A stretch of 45,209 nt of DNA from a virus (IMGVR_UViG_3300030118_001920:1-45209), one strand, 5' to 3'. Shown: positions 8,404 through 19,108, counted from the stretch's first letter. Numbers and translations: made by a program. Notes: generated by a model from the letters alone, not told the origin.

Positions 8404-9373
8404 AGGTGGCGGTGGCGGTGGTCCACAAACAACACAATCAACAGTAACACAAACTAATTTACCTGAGTATGCAGAGCCATATTTCACTAGGCTTATGCAA
8501 AGGTCTGAAGCTGAGTCTTTACAGCCTTACAGAACTTATACAGGTCAAAGATTAGCACCTTTAAGTCCTAATGCACAAAGGGTATTAGGCAGACAGACTG
8601 CTTTAGGTTTATCTACAGGACCTCAAGAAACTAGAGATGCTTCTATGATTGCTAGAGATGTTGGTGGTTTATACGAACAAGGTATGCCATCGACTACAAC
8701 AGTTCCTACTTTTTTAGATACAGTTGGAACAGGAGATGAAGCTCAAGGCATAGCATCTATGTATATGGACCCATTTCAACAACTTGTAACTGATATAGAA
8801 AAAAGAGAAGCACAGAGAGCATCAGATATTACTGGTCAACAAATTGAATCTCAAGCAACACAAGCAGGTGGATTAGGTGGATATCGTGAAGCAATCTTAC
8901 AAGCAGAACGACAAAGAAATCTTGCACAGCAAAAAGGAGATATACAAGCTAGAGGATTAAGAGATTCTTTTGCACAAGCACAACAACAGTTTGAAAGAGA
9001 TAGAGCAGCTAGATTAAGACAACAACAAGCTGATGCACAAAGAAGATTAGCTTCTGCGGAACTTCTTGCAAAACAAGGACCGATGCAACAGCAATTAGCT
9101 TTTGATAGATTAAGAGCAGCACAAGAAGCACAAGAAACTGCTAGAAACTTTAGACAAGCAGGACTTGACATTGGTTATCAAGACTTCTTAAACCAAGTAG
9201 CCTTTCCAAGACAACAGCTTGGATTTTACAGTCAGATATTACAGGGCTTACCTGTAACTCCGGGCACACAAGTTTCACAATATCAACCTAGACCTAGTAC
9301 AACACAGCAGTTGTTAGGACTTGGACTAGGTGGCTTAGGACTTTATCAAGCCTTAGGCGGTGGTGGTAGATAA
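8396..9373 (+). CDS. virion protein, Gln/Ala/Arg-rich coiled coil
   Basis: 325 residues from ATG 8396, chosen over a TTG at 8378 because GAGG sits about 7 bases upstream. It opens with a glycine run (MSKGGGGGG). The region YAEPYFTRLMQRSEAESLQP is a pattern I know from podovirus structural proteins. Residues about 140-260 are a long Gln/Ala/Arg coiled coil, and the end is Gly/Leu-rich (LLGLGLGGLGLYQALGGGGR). Likely an internal core or ejection protein, by position between other internal proteins. Start overlaps the previous gene by 8 bases. Confidence 0.62.
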   Translation: MSKGGGGGGPQTTQSTVTQTNLPEYAEPYFTRLMQRSEAESLQPYRTYTGQRLAPLSPNAQRVLGRQTALGLSTGPQETRDASMIARDVGGLYEQGMPSTTTVPTFLDTVGTGDEAQGIASMYMDPFQQLVTDIEKREAQRASDITGQQIESQATQAGGLGGYREAILQAERQRNLAQQKGDIQARGLRDSFAQAQQQFERDRAARLRQQQADAQRRLASAELLAKQGPMQQQLAFDRLRAAQEAQETARNFRQAGLDIGYQDFLNQVAFPRQQLGFYSQILQGLPVTPGTQVSQYQPRPSTTQQLLGLGLGGLGLYQALGGGGR

Positions 9374-9374
9374 A

Positions 9375-9390
9375 TATTAACGGGTTAATA
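9375..9390. promoter_or_regulatory. TATTAA-N4-TTAATA palindrome, exact
   Basis: Reads TATTAA-cggg-TTAATA and fills the gap between two virion genes, ending one base before ATG 9392. No ordinary ribosome site is present in front of that start, so the element occupies the translation-initiation region. Confidence 0.6.
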
Positions 9391-9391
9391 G

Positions 9392-10615
9392 ATGAACATA
9401 ATACAAGTAGAAGATAATTTAAAATCAATTCCAGACGATAGACTTCAACAAGAAATGTCTAATCCTAGTGGTATGTTTCCACAGTATTTAGTTATGTCAG
9501 AGATTCAACGCAGAACTAAAATGCGTGAGGATTATGAAGGTCGTATGGCAGCAAACGAAAAGACACCACCAAGACCAACCATGCGTGAGGAAATGATGAT
9601 GTCTATGCAACCTACCAATATGCCGAGTGGTGGTATAGCAGATATAGTATCTTCGCAGAGCTTATCCTCCAATCCTGTTATGCCACCAATGGCTCAAAAA
9701 CCTGTAAGGATGCAATCAGGAATGACTGTGCCATTTGATCCGTATGGAATGTATGGGTTTACATTTAGAGAAGATGATCCTGATACAGAAGAAGATGAGT
9801 CAGGATACTTTAGAGAAAAAAGTGAAACTCAAAAAGCATTAGAAGAATATTACAAATTACAATCAGAGTTAATGCCCAAAAAGTTAGATAAACAAAGAAA
9901 ACTTATGGGTGGTCTTAACTTATTACAATCAGGTATAGCTGTTGCTACATCTGCTACACCAGAGCAGATAGGTGCAAACATGAATAACTTAATAAATCAG
10001 ATAGCTAAGACTGAAGATTCTTTACAAAAACAAGAAGATAAGATAGCTAAAACACAAATCGAAGGTCTTGTAGCTGAAGCTGGATTTGAGAGAGCACAAC
10101 GAGAAGATTTAGCTAAAGCTGCTGAGTTGCAACTGAAACGAGAAAAAGAAGAAGCAACAGCAGAATACATGAGAGGTCTTGGAGATAAAACAAGTCCTGT
10201 AGGTAGAATAGCTGATGAAATAAAAGCAGGTAAATTTGGACCAATAGAATCTCTTGATATTTATACTGTTGATAAAAATGGAAATAAAGTAATTGATCCT
10301 AAAAAATTATTAGACTTAGCAACTACATATCAATCTAGTATTGGTGCTGCTGGTATTAGAACTTATGGAAGTAAAGAAGAAGAACTAGCTGCTACTGTAG
10401 CAGAACAAATGGGATCATTTGCAACTCGTATGGAAATTAATAATCTTGTTAAGGAAGGTATGTCTGAAGAAGATGCTTACAATAAAGTTTATAACAATAT
10501 TGTAGCGAAACAAAGCCAACTGTTAGGTATTACTCCTCAAACAAAACAAACAGGCGGTGTTATTCAAAGTTCTGTGCAAGACTTTAATGATGTTATAGAG
10601 AGTATAAGTGCCTAA
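9392..10615 (+). CDS. internal virion protein candidate, 407 aa
   Basis: The N-terminus (QVEDNLKSIPDDRLQQEMSN followed by PQYLVMSEIQRRTKMREDY) is a pattern I recognise from podovirus internal proteins. A Met/Pro-rich linker occupies about 55-125, a moderately hydrophobic stretch (LMGGLNLLQSGIAVATSA) lies near 170, and long charged helices follow. It lies directly before the giant polyvalent protein and overlaps it by 8 bases, so the two are likely co-translated and co-packaged. Its only upstream signal is the palindrome at 9375. Confidence 0.62.
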   Translation: MNIIQVEDNLKSIPDDRLQQEMSNPSGMFPQYLVMSEIQRRTKMREDYEGRMAANEKTPPRPTMREEMMMSMQPTNMPSGGIADIVSSQSLSSNPVMPPMAQKPVRMQSGMTVPFDPYGMYGFTFREDDPDTEEDESGYFREKSETQKALEEYYKLQSELMPKKLDKQRKLMGGLNLLQSGIAVATSATPEQIGANMNNLINQIAKTEDSLQKQEDKIAKTQIEGLVAEAGFERAQREDLAKAAELQLKREKEEATAEYMRGLGDKTSPVGRIADEIKAGKFGPIESLDIYTVDKNGNKVIDPKKLLDLATTYQSSIGAAGIRTYGSKEEELAATVAEQMGSFATRMEINNLVKEGMSEEDAYNKVYNNIVAKQSQLLGITPQTKQTGGVIQSSVQDFNDVIESISA

Positions 10616-13600
10616 GTATGTTCAAACAGATGATGGCTTAATACATGAGTTACCTGATTATGTAACTGATGATAATTATCTTGTAGAAAAAGAAAACTTT
10701 TTAAATCAATACAATCAACCTAAGCCTGAAGTATCTTCATTAGAAACAGACTTTATAGATGATGAAGATATAGAACGCAGTTCATTGCTTGACATAGCAA
10801 GAAGTGGTTTTTCTAGGGAGTTTGTTCAAACTCCAGCACAAAAAGACCTTTATAAAGTAGCACCTAAATATGCTAATGCTACAGAAGAACTTCAAACTTT
10901 ACTTGAATTACCAGTTCTTAATACAGAACAAAAAGATAGGATTGAAGAACTAAATAAACAGATACAAGGTGAAGATAAAAGTCCTGAAGAAATTTTACAA
11001 GACATAGCAAGAGAAAAAAAATTTCAAAAAAGAGACCCAACATTTAATGAAATAAAAAATGAGCTAGAAAAAAGACAAGGTTTAGAAAAAACTGTTCAAC
11101 AAAAAGTTGATATTATAAATCAAAGTCAGAAGTTTCAAGATCAAATAGTTTACTCAGATTCTTTTAATCAATTAGCAGAAGCTGAAAGTGCAGGTGAAGC
11201 ATTTGAAACTTTTAAGTCTGATCCTTTTAATTTAATAGGTCAAGTAACAGCTACCAGTTTAGCACCTATGTCTAAAAGTTTAGCTGCTGGTGTGTTGACT
11301 ACAGCATTTTTAGGTCCAGTAGCAGGTGCAGCAGCAACAGGTATTACATCTGGTTCTGTAGATGCAGCACATTCTTTTACTGAGTACATGGTAAAGAAAG
11401 GCATGAATCCTAGTGATCCTGAATCAGTTGCTAGGTACATGAGTGACAAGAAACTAGTATCAGAAGCTGAAAAGTATGCAAGAACTAGAGGTGCAATCAT
11501 AGGTTCTTTTGATGGTTTATCTTTTGGGTTTGCTACTAAATTAATGGCACCTAAAGCCATATCTAATATTTTTGCTAGACAAGCAATGAACTCATTAGTT
11601 ACTCAACCTGCAATACAAGGTACTTTAGGTGGTAGTGGTGAATACTTTGCACAACTTGCTACCTTAGAAGAAGGAGAAGAAATAAGAGTTGGCGATGTAG
11701 CTATGGAAATTATAGGGGAGTTTGGTTTTGCCCCTGCTGAAGCTGCATTTGGTCAAATAGCTGCTGGTCGTCAATATTCACAAGAAGCTCAAAATTTAAA
11801 AGCAGAGGAACAATTAAGAATAACAATAAATTTTTATAATACTTTGCAAAGAGGTCAATTAGAAGGTGCACCTCAAAACGATATTATTAAGCTACTAAAT
11901 TTAGTTGAATTAAAAACTACTAATAATATTAATGCAGGTCAAAACCCAATAGAAGCTAGAGCTAATGCTGTTAATGAGGTTAATGAAAGATCAGAGTTAG
12001 TTGAGGCTTTAAATATATATTCTAATTATACTAACAAAGGACAAAATCCTGAGCAGTTTCCATCAAAAATAGTTACTCCTGATGTAACAGTTCCCAATAT
12101 ATTCCTTACAAAACAATTAGCAGACGGCACTTTTACTATTGTTGATTATCAAGGTAATTCAATAAGTGATCCAAATACAAATGAAACATATAGCTATCCT
12201 TCATTAGAGGTAGCAGGAAAAGTAGTAGCATCTTTAAATTTGTTATCACAAACACAATATGGTGTAGAAAAAACTAATGATTATATTGAGATGCAAAATC
12301 TTGATCCTGCTAATCCTTTTATATCTAACTTAGGTCAAGCATTTTCAAATCCATTTTATGATGGAATAAGCATACAAGAATTAGAAAGTATTGGAGTTGC
12401 ACCTGATGTAATTAAAACTATTACAGATGCAACAGGTAATAAACTTCAAGTTCCAATTAGTGTATTAAAAGATAATTTATCAAAGAAACAGTTTGATAAA
12501 ATTATGACTACAAGAAGTGAAAGCGGTATTCTTGGAGAAACTCCTTCACCAAAAAGTATTACAGAAGCTACCTTTAAAAAATTATTTAAAGATAAAAATG
12601 TAGAGTTTGATGTAAATAGCGATGCTTTTAAACAGTTAGCTTTACAATATACTGCCGAAACAGATATTAATAAAATGAGTATTGCACAAAAAAGAGTGCT
12701 GTATTCTGTTATTAATAGACTTCCTAGCTCACCAGAGCTTATCTCGTTGCCTGATTTTTCAAACAGGTCATACTCCCTTAATGATTATTACAAAGCCTTA
12801 CAAGCAATTACAGAAACAAGTAAGCCTACTCTAAAAACTATTAGAGAAGCTACTGGTTTAAATAGTGTTGCTGCAAAAAGACTAAGACAAGACTTTATTA
12901 CTGCTGGTTATGTAGAAGAAAAGAATGGAAAGTTTAAGTTTAAAGGTACAGGTAATAAAAAATTTACTGATGAAGGTGTATTAGTAGATGAAGAAACACT
13001 AGAGGTTAATCAAGATTTAGATAATTTAATAGAAAGTTTTAGAAAAAACTTACCGCCTGAAGTTGGAATTAAGTTTGAAAAATATATTAGAGATCAACAA
13101 GGTAATATTAATAGAGATGCAGAAGGTGCTTTTAATCCTGTATTTAATGAGATTATTGTAGCTATAGACAGAGCAGGTTTAGATTTTAAAAATAACCCTG
13201 AACAATCTTTAAATGATTTAGCAAGAGTATTAGGTCACGAATCATGGCACTCTCTTAGACAAGCTGATGTATTTACAGAAGAAGAGTACAACACTTTAGT
13301 AAATTATGTGCGTAATACAAAGCCAAAAAATAGTGATAAAACATATTATGAGTTAGCTTTAGAAGAATATGGTGGCAGACCAGAATATGATAATGAAGCC
13401 GATATTATAGAAGAAGGTATCGCTAAAGTTTATGAAGATTACATAGACAATAAAAAAAATGTTACAGGCAGACCTGCTTCAATATTAAATAAGGTTAGTA
13501 AATTTTTTGAAAGAACAGTTAATGCTTTAAATGAAAATGGATTTCAAACTGCTAATGATATTGTTGAAAGAAGTTTAAGTGGCAAACTTGCAAATAGAGA

Positions 13601-16600
13601 AACAGGCAAAGTTAGAACAACATTAGAGTTAGATAGAATAAGAACTAAGTTTACAGAAATTAATGATAGTGCAATTAACTTAGGTTTTGATATTAATAGT
13701 GAAGATGATGCACCATTATCTGAAAGACCAATAGAAGATGCACCTACTTTAAAGTATAAGTTTAGAGAGGATTTGCTAACTAACCCACCAAGAATATACA
13801 CAGAATATATTGCGGGTGTTGAGGATAATCAGTTTACTGAGGACATGAGTGCATGGGTAAATCTAATGTATCAGAATCCTAATGTGTTAAATGAATATTT
13901 AATTAAAAGAAGATTTCCAACAGCAGATAGAAATGGATTAAGAGAAATTAGTCAGACTGCATATGAAGCTACTCAAGATATATTAAGAGATGAAGCTCGT
14001 AGTAAAAATAATGGTAAAAAAGTATTTTACTTTGTTGGTGATATTCCAACTGGAGATACAGTTGCTGTAGCTTATGATGATCAAGCTGAGGCTATTAGAT
14101 CAGCTAGGTTAGGCGATAGTCAATATCATTCTTTGTCAGGTAATCCTAATCAAATAAGAATAGTTGAATTAGATTTTAGTGATGTTTTATTTCACCCTAA
14201 GTTAATTAATATAACTGAAAAACCAACCATAGCAAATCCCTATAAAAAGAAAGGTTTATTTGGTGTTAGTGCAACTGCATTAAAAATAAAAGCAGGAGAG
14301 TCAATACCTGTAAAACCAGTTATAGGTCCATCAACTACTAAGTTAAGTCTTGCTAGAACAGAGGGAAGAATAACACCTCAAAAAGAAATTGAATTAGTAA
14401 CACGACCTAAGTTTGTATCTGCTGATGGCAGGACTGTTCGTAGAATAGAATGGGGTGCTTTGCCAGATAAATATCGTGATGAACCTGAAGGCACATTAAT
14501 TAGTGAAGTTATAAGACAAGCACAAGAAGCAGGATCAGACCCAATAGCTGCTGTATTAGAAAATGATGAATCTTATTTTATAGAAGAATTAGGAGTACCA
14601 CAGTGGAAAACTATTGATGTAGAAAGATTGCAAGAAGATATTAAATTTATTACAGAAGAAACATTAAGTAATTTTCCAGAACAAATAGTTGTATATCGTG
14701 GTAGTGCTATTAAAGATAAGTATGATTTAGTTCCTGTAACTTTTGATCGTAGAGTTGCAGAAGCATTTTCTCCTAAAGATACAGGAGATTTTATATTTGA
14801 TCAAAGTGATCCTGAGTCATCAGCAGCCCAAGAAGTTAAAGAAGGAATAGTTGCAGAGGATGGTAGTGTAATTGAATATGTAATACCTAAAGATAAAGTT
14901 TTAGCTTACATAAATCCAATAATGACAGGTGGTTATGATTTTGATGTAACAGGAAGTTTAGGTAAACAATATGATTTTTTTAATGAAGGTGAACTATTAG
15001 TTAATAAAAAAGATTTAATTGAACTTGGTCGCCCTGTAGAAAGAATTGGACCAAGATTTAAACAACAACTTTATAATAGAGTTAAGACTGCTAAAGAACA
15101 AGCAAGATCAATTTTAAATCAAAACTCTATAGACTTTCTTTTAGGTGGTCCTGTATTTACTACAGAACTTGCGAGTGATGATGTATATAACTTATTAGTT
15201 AGACAGCTTGGTGCAAAATTAAAGAACTTATCTAACAGAAGATTAAATCGTGATGAACTTATTAAGTTACTAACGGACAGTGCATTAATAGAAGCAGAGA
15301 ACAGAGTTTTTGCTCAAGAAGAAACAGCAAAAATGGTTAAAGGAGAAATTAAATCTGATAAATATTTTGATGATGAGTTAAAAGCTAGAAAAGATAAATA
15401 CTTGCCACAGTTAATTAAGAAAGCAGAGGATTATGCAGAAGGAGTTGTTAATGCAGATCGTAAAGCGGTAATAGCTATAGGTTTACCAGCATCAGGTAAA
15501 TCTCATTTTGCAGAAAAGATTGCTAAAAAAATTGGTGCATCAATCGTAGATTCAGATGATGCAAAAAAAATCTTGCCTGAATATGGAGATGGTTTAGGTG
15601 CTAATGCTGTAGCTGTAGAATCTAGTTCTTTATTTAAAGATGTTTTAGAAAGTCAAATAGAATTAGGTAATAACATTGTTATACCTAAGGTTGGTGGTAC
15701 AAGTAAAATGAAGTCTATAATTTCTACCATAGATAATCTTAGAAATAATTATGGTTATGATGTAGATGTTATATTAGTGGATGCAGACTTTAATAACTCT
15801 ATTACTAGAGTTTTAAATAGATTTGTTGAAACAGGAAGATATATACCTAGTAGCTATTTAATTGATGTTGAAAATACACCAAGAGATACATACAATAATT
15901 TAAAAAATGAATATGGAGATTTAATAAACTTTGTATTTGTAAATAATAACTTTGGTGTAGGAGAGCAAACACTTGAAGAAGATACCTCAAGATCATATCA
16001 GTACCTTGCAAAAAGAAGAAGCGTTGGAGTTGGCAATGATGAAATTACTATTCAACAAGAACAAGAACAAGATTCAGAAACCAAACGACTTCTCCAAAAA
16101 GCAGAAGCTGAAAAACAAAAGTCAATAGAAGCAGGTGTAAGACCTGTCATTAACACAGGGGCAAACCCTGATGCTGTAGCAGCAGCAGTAAAAGCACAAG
16201 AAGATATAAAGAATACACCTTCAGCAGAGTCTGCTGATATTAATTTTATTTTTAGTGATATAGGTCAAGAAAACAAGATTAAGTATTCTTTTAAAAATAG
16301 TGGTAAACCTTTAAAAGCAGAAACAGAAAGAATAGTTAAACGATTAACTGTTAGAGATAACACACCTGATGATGTAACTGTAGGTCAAAGAGTTTTAGAA
16401 ACATTAAAAGGCTTTTGGAATCCAATGGGTTTTAGACAAGAGATACTAGATCAGTATGCAAGATTAGCAGATACAGATTATGTTGCAGGAGAAATATCTG
16501 GTGTTGGTGATGAAATGTTATCTGCATCTGTGTCAGCAGCAGCAGCTTTATATCATTCAGATAGATCAGGAGATATATTTCAACAGTCTTTTTTAAGAGG

Positions 16601-18980
16601 TGTTCCTGTTTATAACAAAGAAAAAGGTTATACCACAGTTGTTGATGTATCGCCTCAAGATGGTCAACCTATTGTAGCACCATACGAAATATTTAAAGAA
16701 GCAATTAACAATCCCAATATGCTTTGGGCTTTTCAGGCTGTATTAAGAGTGCAAAGAGAAACTAGATTTGATGCAGAAGGTAGAAAAGTAAAAATAACTG
16801 CACAAGATAAGAAAGATGCAGAACAAGCATTAAAAGATTATCCACAACTACAAACCATGATTGATCAGTATCAAACATGGAACTCACATATTGTTAGATT
16901 CCTTATAGATACAGGAGTCTTGGATGAAAAGACAGGTAAGATTTGGATGGAAACATCAGACTACATACCTTTTTATAGACCACTTGAAGGCATGGAAGGA
17001 TTTAAAGGTCCTAAGATATTACAAGGTTTATCTATTACACCATTTAAGAGAGCAAAGGGTAGTGAGGAAAAAGATATTGTTGATCCAATTACAGGCATAA
17101 CTAACAATCTTAGAGCAGCAATAAACTTAGGTATGAAGAATGTTGCAGCAAATAGAGTAATGCGTAACTTACAAATTCTTGGTGTAGCAGAGCAAGTTAA
17201 GGGTAATGTTAAAGGACCAAACATAGTTCAGATAAAAGTAAATGGTAAAACTACATCATGGAAAGTTGATGATCCTGATTACTTTAATGCGTTTACTATA
17301 ATGACAGGTGGAGATTTTGCACCTACAGGTCTTTTAATGGGTGCATTACGAGGAACAAAACAACTTGTATCTGACTTTATTACAAGACTGCCTGACTTTT
17401 GGTTTAGGCAAATACTTAGGGACTCTGTATCAGCATGGACTCTAAGTGGTGCAAACTATACTCCTGTTATTAGTTCTTTAAAAGAAACAGTAAGCATAGC
17501 TGTTGGTTTAGCTACAGGTAATTTGCCAAAAGAATTTAAACAGTTAAGAGATTCAGGAATTATTACAGGATATGATCAAGGTGTAAGACAAATAGATACC
17601 ACAGAAAAACTAGTTAATAACCTGTATAAGAAAGAGGTTAAAAAACAAAGGTCAACAGTTAAGAAAATAATGATGGCACCTTTTGATACTCTTGCAAAAG
17701 TGTGGGAAATATTAGGGCAAGGTACAGCTATTACTGATGCAGCAACAAGAGTCGCTGTTTATAAAGATGCTCTTAAAAGAACAGGCAATGAAGCAGAAGC
17801 TATATTTCAAGCTATGGAAGTTTTAAACTTTACAAGGCGTGGTAATAATCCAGCTTTTCAATTTCTTGCACAAACAACAATGTTTTTAAATCCAAGAATA
17901 CAAGGACTTGATGTATTTTATAGAGGTTTAACAGGTAAATATGGTGTAGGTAGAGGTTTATCACCAGCTAAAAGATTAAAAAGTGTATTTCTTAGATTTG
18001 CAGGATTAATTTCTTTAGTACCTTATTACTATTTATTAGTTAGAGATAGTGAAGAATACGAAGAAGCACCTGAAGAAATTAAAGATAATTACATAATTAT
18101 TCCCGGAACTAAAAAACTAACAGGAGAAACGATTGCTTTACCTAAGCCATTTGAAGTGGGTTTACTTGCATTTACTATTCCCGAAAGACTTATGGCTTAC
18201 ACTATGGATGATATAGCAGGTAAAGATGTCACCGATAGTTTAAAAAGAAACATAAGCACTACGCTTTCTATCACACCACCTACATTGGTAGAACCATTAA
18301 TAGAAAATTATTTTAATTATGATTTCTTTACAGGTAGAAAAATAGTTCCGTCATACTTAGAGGGTACAGATGACTTGGCTTATCGACCAAGTACAGACAC
18401 CCTTTCAAAAGTTGTGGGTGATGAATTAAATATTAGTCCTCTTTACATAGAAAATCTTATTCGTGGATACTCAGGATCAATGGGAACTTATGTAATGCAG
18501 GGCGTTGATTCTATGTTAAGAGAAGGTTTAACAGGATCAGAGAGGGCTAGTTTGCGTGTCGATCAACTTCCTGTTGTTGGGGCGTTCACATTACCACCTG
18601 AGGGGCGAGGTATTGAAAATCAATTCTATGATCTTAAAGGCATGACCGATGATCTAGTGCAGTCATTTAGAAAACTAGAAGATGATGTTATGGATAGGGG
18701 TGATACATTTGCAATAGGCATGGCTAAAGAATACCGAGTTGAATACTACGATGCGTTAAAAGATTTACAATCCCAGCTACAAGAAACTGCCGACTTACTA
18801 AAAGAAGCTAGAAACTTAGAGGCTATAACAATCAATGATCCCAATCTATCTCCAGACGAGAAACGAGATAAACTTGTAGAAATACAAGACGCTAAGAATG
18901 AGATTTTGAAAGCAGAACAAATACCAGAGTTAAGAAAGTTCTTCATAGAGGATTTTAAACCTCAAGCAGTCCAGAGATAA
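10608..18980 (+). CDS. giant polyvalent virion protein (HExxH, ART-like, P-loop kinase-like, LPD38-like regions)
   Basis: 2790 residues from GTG 10608. A hydrophobic Gly/Ala-rich segment lies near 215-262 and a winged-helix-like segment near 738-782 (IREATGLNSVAAKRLRQDF). A metallopeptidase-like motif HESWH is at 877-881, with downstream acidic candidates Glu930, Glu935 and Glu936. An ADP-ribosyltransferase-like region runs from VYRG with Arg1364 through AEAFSP near 1387 to Glu1460-x-Glu1462 (FFNEGELLV). A Walker A motif GLPASGKS at 1625-1632 with VDSDDAKK resembles zeta-toxin-type kinases. The C-terminal third, about 1900-2600, with LNFTRRGNNPAFQF and a membrane-like helix near 2460, resembles the LPD38 domain of large polyvalent proteins. 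Such proteins are packaged and ejected with the DNA. Activity of each module is inference. Confidence 0.85.
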   Translation: MPKYVQTDDGLIHELPDYVTDDNYLVEKENFLNQYNQPKPEVSSLETDFIDDEDIERSSLLDIARSGFSREFVQTPAQKDLYKVAPKYANATEELQTLLELPVLNTEQKDRIEELNKQIQGEDKSPEEILQDIAREKKFQKRDPTFNEIKNELEKRQGLEKTVQQKVDIINQSQKFQDQIVYSDSFNQLAEAESAGEAFETFKSDPFNLIGQVTATSLAPMSKSLAAGVLTTAFLGPVAGAAATGITSGSVDAAHSFTEYMVKKGMNPSDPESVARYMSDKKLVSEAEKYARTRGAIIGSFDGLSFGFATKLMAPKAISNIFARQAMNSLVTQPAIQGTLGGSGEYFAQLATLEEGEEIRVGDVAMEIIGEFGFAPAEAAFGQIAAGRQYSQEAQNLKAEEQLRITINFYNTLQRGQLEGAPQNDIIKLLNLVELKTTNNINAGQNPIEARANAVNEVNERSELVEALNIYSNYTNKGQNPEQFPSKIVTPDVTVPNIFLTKQLADGTFTIVDYQGNSISDPNTNETYSYPSLEVAGKVVASLNLLSQTQYGVEKTNDYIEMQNLDPANPFISNLGQAFSNPFYDGISIQELESIGVAPDVIKTITDATGNKLQVPISVLKDNLSKKQFDKIMTTRSESGILGETPSPKSITEATFKKLFKDKNVEFDVNSDAFKQLALQYTAETDINKMSIAQKRVLYSVINRLPSSPELISLPDFSNRSYSLNDYYKALQAITETSKPTLKTIREATGLNSVAAKRLRQDFITAGYVEEKNGKFKFKGTGNKKFTDEGVLVDEETLEVNQDLDNLIESFRKNLPPEVGIKFEKYIRDQQGNINRDAEGAFNPVFNEIIVAIDRAGLDFKNNPEQSLNDLARVLGHESWHSLRQADVFTEEEYNTLVNYVRNTKPKNSDKTYYELALEEYGGRPEYDNEADIIEEGIAKVYEDYIDNKKNVTGRPASILNKVSKFFERTVNALNENGFQTANDIVERSLSGKLANRETGKVRTTLELDRIRTKFTEINDSAINLGFDINSEDDAPLSERPIEDAPTLKYKFREDLLTNPPRIYTEYIAGVEDNQFTEDMSAWVNLMYQNPNVLNEYLIKRRFPTADRNGLREISQTAYEATQDILRDEARSKNNGKKVFYFVGDIPTGDTVAVAYDDQAEAIRSARLGDSQYHSLSGNPNQIRIVELDFSDVLFHPKLINITEKPTIANPYKKKGLFGVSATALKIKAGESIPVKPVIGPSTTKLSLARTEGRITPQKEIELVTRPKFVSADGRTVRRIEWGALPDKYRDEPEGTLISEVIRQAQEAGSDPIAAVLENDESYFIEELGVPQWKTIDVERLQEDIKFITEETLSNFPEQIVVYRGSAIKDKYDLVPVTFDRRVAEAFSPKDTGDFIFDQSDPESSAAQEVKEGIVAEDGSVIEYVIPKDKVLAYINPIMTGGYDFDVTGSLGKQYDFFNEGELLVNKKDLIELGRPVERIGPRFKQQLYNRVKTAKEQARSILNQNSIDFLLGGPVFTTELASDDVYNLLVRQLGAKLKNLSNRRLNRDELIKLLTDSALIEAENRVFAQEETAKMVKGEIKSDKYFDDELKARKDKYLPQLIKKAEDYAEGVVNADRKAVIAIGLPASGKSHFAEKIAKKIGASIVDSDDAKKILPEYGDGLGANAVAVESSSLFKDVLESQIELGNNIVIPKVGGTSKMKSIISTIDNLRNNYGYDVDVILVDADFNNSITRVLNRFVETGRYIPSSYLIDVENTPRDTYNNLKNEYGDLINFVFVNNNFGVGEQTLEEDTSRSYQYLAKRRSVGVGNDEITIQQEQEQDSETKRLLQKAEAEKQKSIEAGVRPVINTGANPDAVAAAVKAQEDIKNTPSAESADINFIFSDIGQENKIKYSFKNSGKPLKAETERIVKRLTVRDNTPDDVTVGQRVLETLKGFWNPMGFRQEILDQYARLADTDYVAGEISGVGDEMLSASVSAAAALYHSDRSGDIFQQSFLRGVPVYNKEKGYTTVVDVSPQDGQPIVAPYEIFKEAINNPNMLWAFQAVLRVQRETRFDAEGRKVKITAQDKKDAEQALKDYPQLQTMIDQYQTWNSHIVRFLIDTGVLDEKTGKIWMETSDYIPFYRPLEGMEGFKGPKILQGLSITPFKRAKGSEEKDIVDPITGITNNLRAAINLGMKNVAANRVMRNLQILGVAEQVKGNVKGPNIVQIKVNGKTTSWKVDDPDYFNAFTIMTGGDFAPTGLLMGALRGTKQLVSDFITRLPDFWFRQILRDSVSAWTLSGANYTPVISSLKETVSIAVGLATGNLPKEFKQLRDSGIITGYDQGVRQIDTTEKLVNNLYKKEVKKQRSTVKKIMMAPFDTLAKVWEILGQGTAITDAATRVAVYKDALKRTGNEAEAIFQAMEVLNFTRRGNNPAFQFLAQTTMFLNPRIQGLDVFYRGLTGKYGVGRGLSPAKRLKSVFLRFAGLISLVPYYYLLVRDSEEYEEAPEEIKDNYIIIPGTKKLTGETIALPKPFEVGLLAFTIPERLMAYTMDDIAGKDVTDSLKRNISTTLSITPPTLVEPLIENYFNYDFFTGRKIVPSYLEGTDDLAYRPSTDTLSKVVGDELNISPLYIENLIRGYSGSMGTYVMQGVDSMLREGLTGSERASLRVDQLPVVGAFTLPPEGRGIENQFYDLKGMTDDLVQSFRKLEDDVMDRGDTFAIGMAKEYRVEYYDALKDLQSQLQETADLLKEARNLEAITINDPNLSPDEKRDKLVEIQDAKNEILKAEQIPELRKFFIEDFKPQAVQR

Positions 18981-18985
18981 TTAAA

Positions 18986-19001
18986 TATTAACCTGTTAAT
19001 A
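18986..19001. promoter_or_regulatory. TATTAA-N4-TTAATA palindrome, exact
   Basis: Reads TATTAA-cctg-TTAATA and begins six bases after the stop of the giant virion gene, the only copy at a gene end rather than a start. It lies at the boundary of the rightward late block and the leftward early block. Confidence 0.55.
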
Positions 19002-19027
19002 CTTAATAATAATAGTTTGTAGTTTGT

Positions 19028-19065
19028 CCAGACGGCTGCGATCTGGCTGCGATGTATTTTTTTTT
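19028..19065 (+). terminator. candidate intrinsic terminator of the late block
   Basis: A short stem CCAGA/TCTGG (19028-19032 with 19042-19046) is followed about 10 bases later by nine consecutive T residues at 19057-19065. A direct repeat GGCTGCGAT lies at 19034 and 19045. The stem is short and the distance to the T run is not ideal, so this is a moderate candidate; position after the last late gene supports it. Confidence 0.35.
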
Positions 19066-19070
19066 ATGTT

Positions 19071-19094
19071 GAGCTTGAGCTAGAGCTTGAGCTT
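19071..19094. repeat. four tandem GAGCTW hexamers
   Basis: Four consecutive 6-base units read GAGCTT, GAGCTA, GAGCTT, GAGCTT. Each contains the palindrome AGCT. The array lies in the convergent intergenic region just after the T run; no function is evident. Confidence 0.6.
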
Positions 19095-19108
19095 ATGCGG
19101 TTTCTATT

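Noticed and set aside
11240-11560. Long antisense frame within the giant virion gene, and similar antisense frames elsewhere
   Set aside because: They lie fully inside well-supported genes without ribosome sites or coupling, and are shadows.
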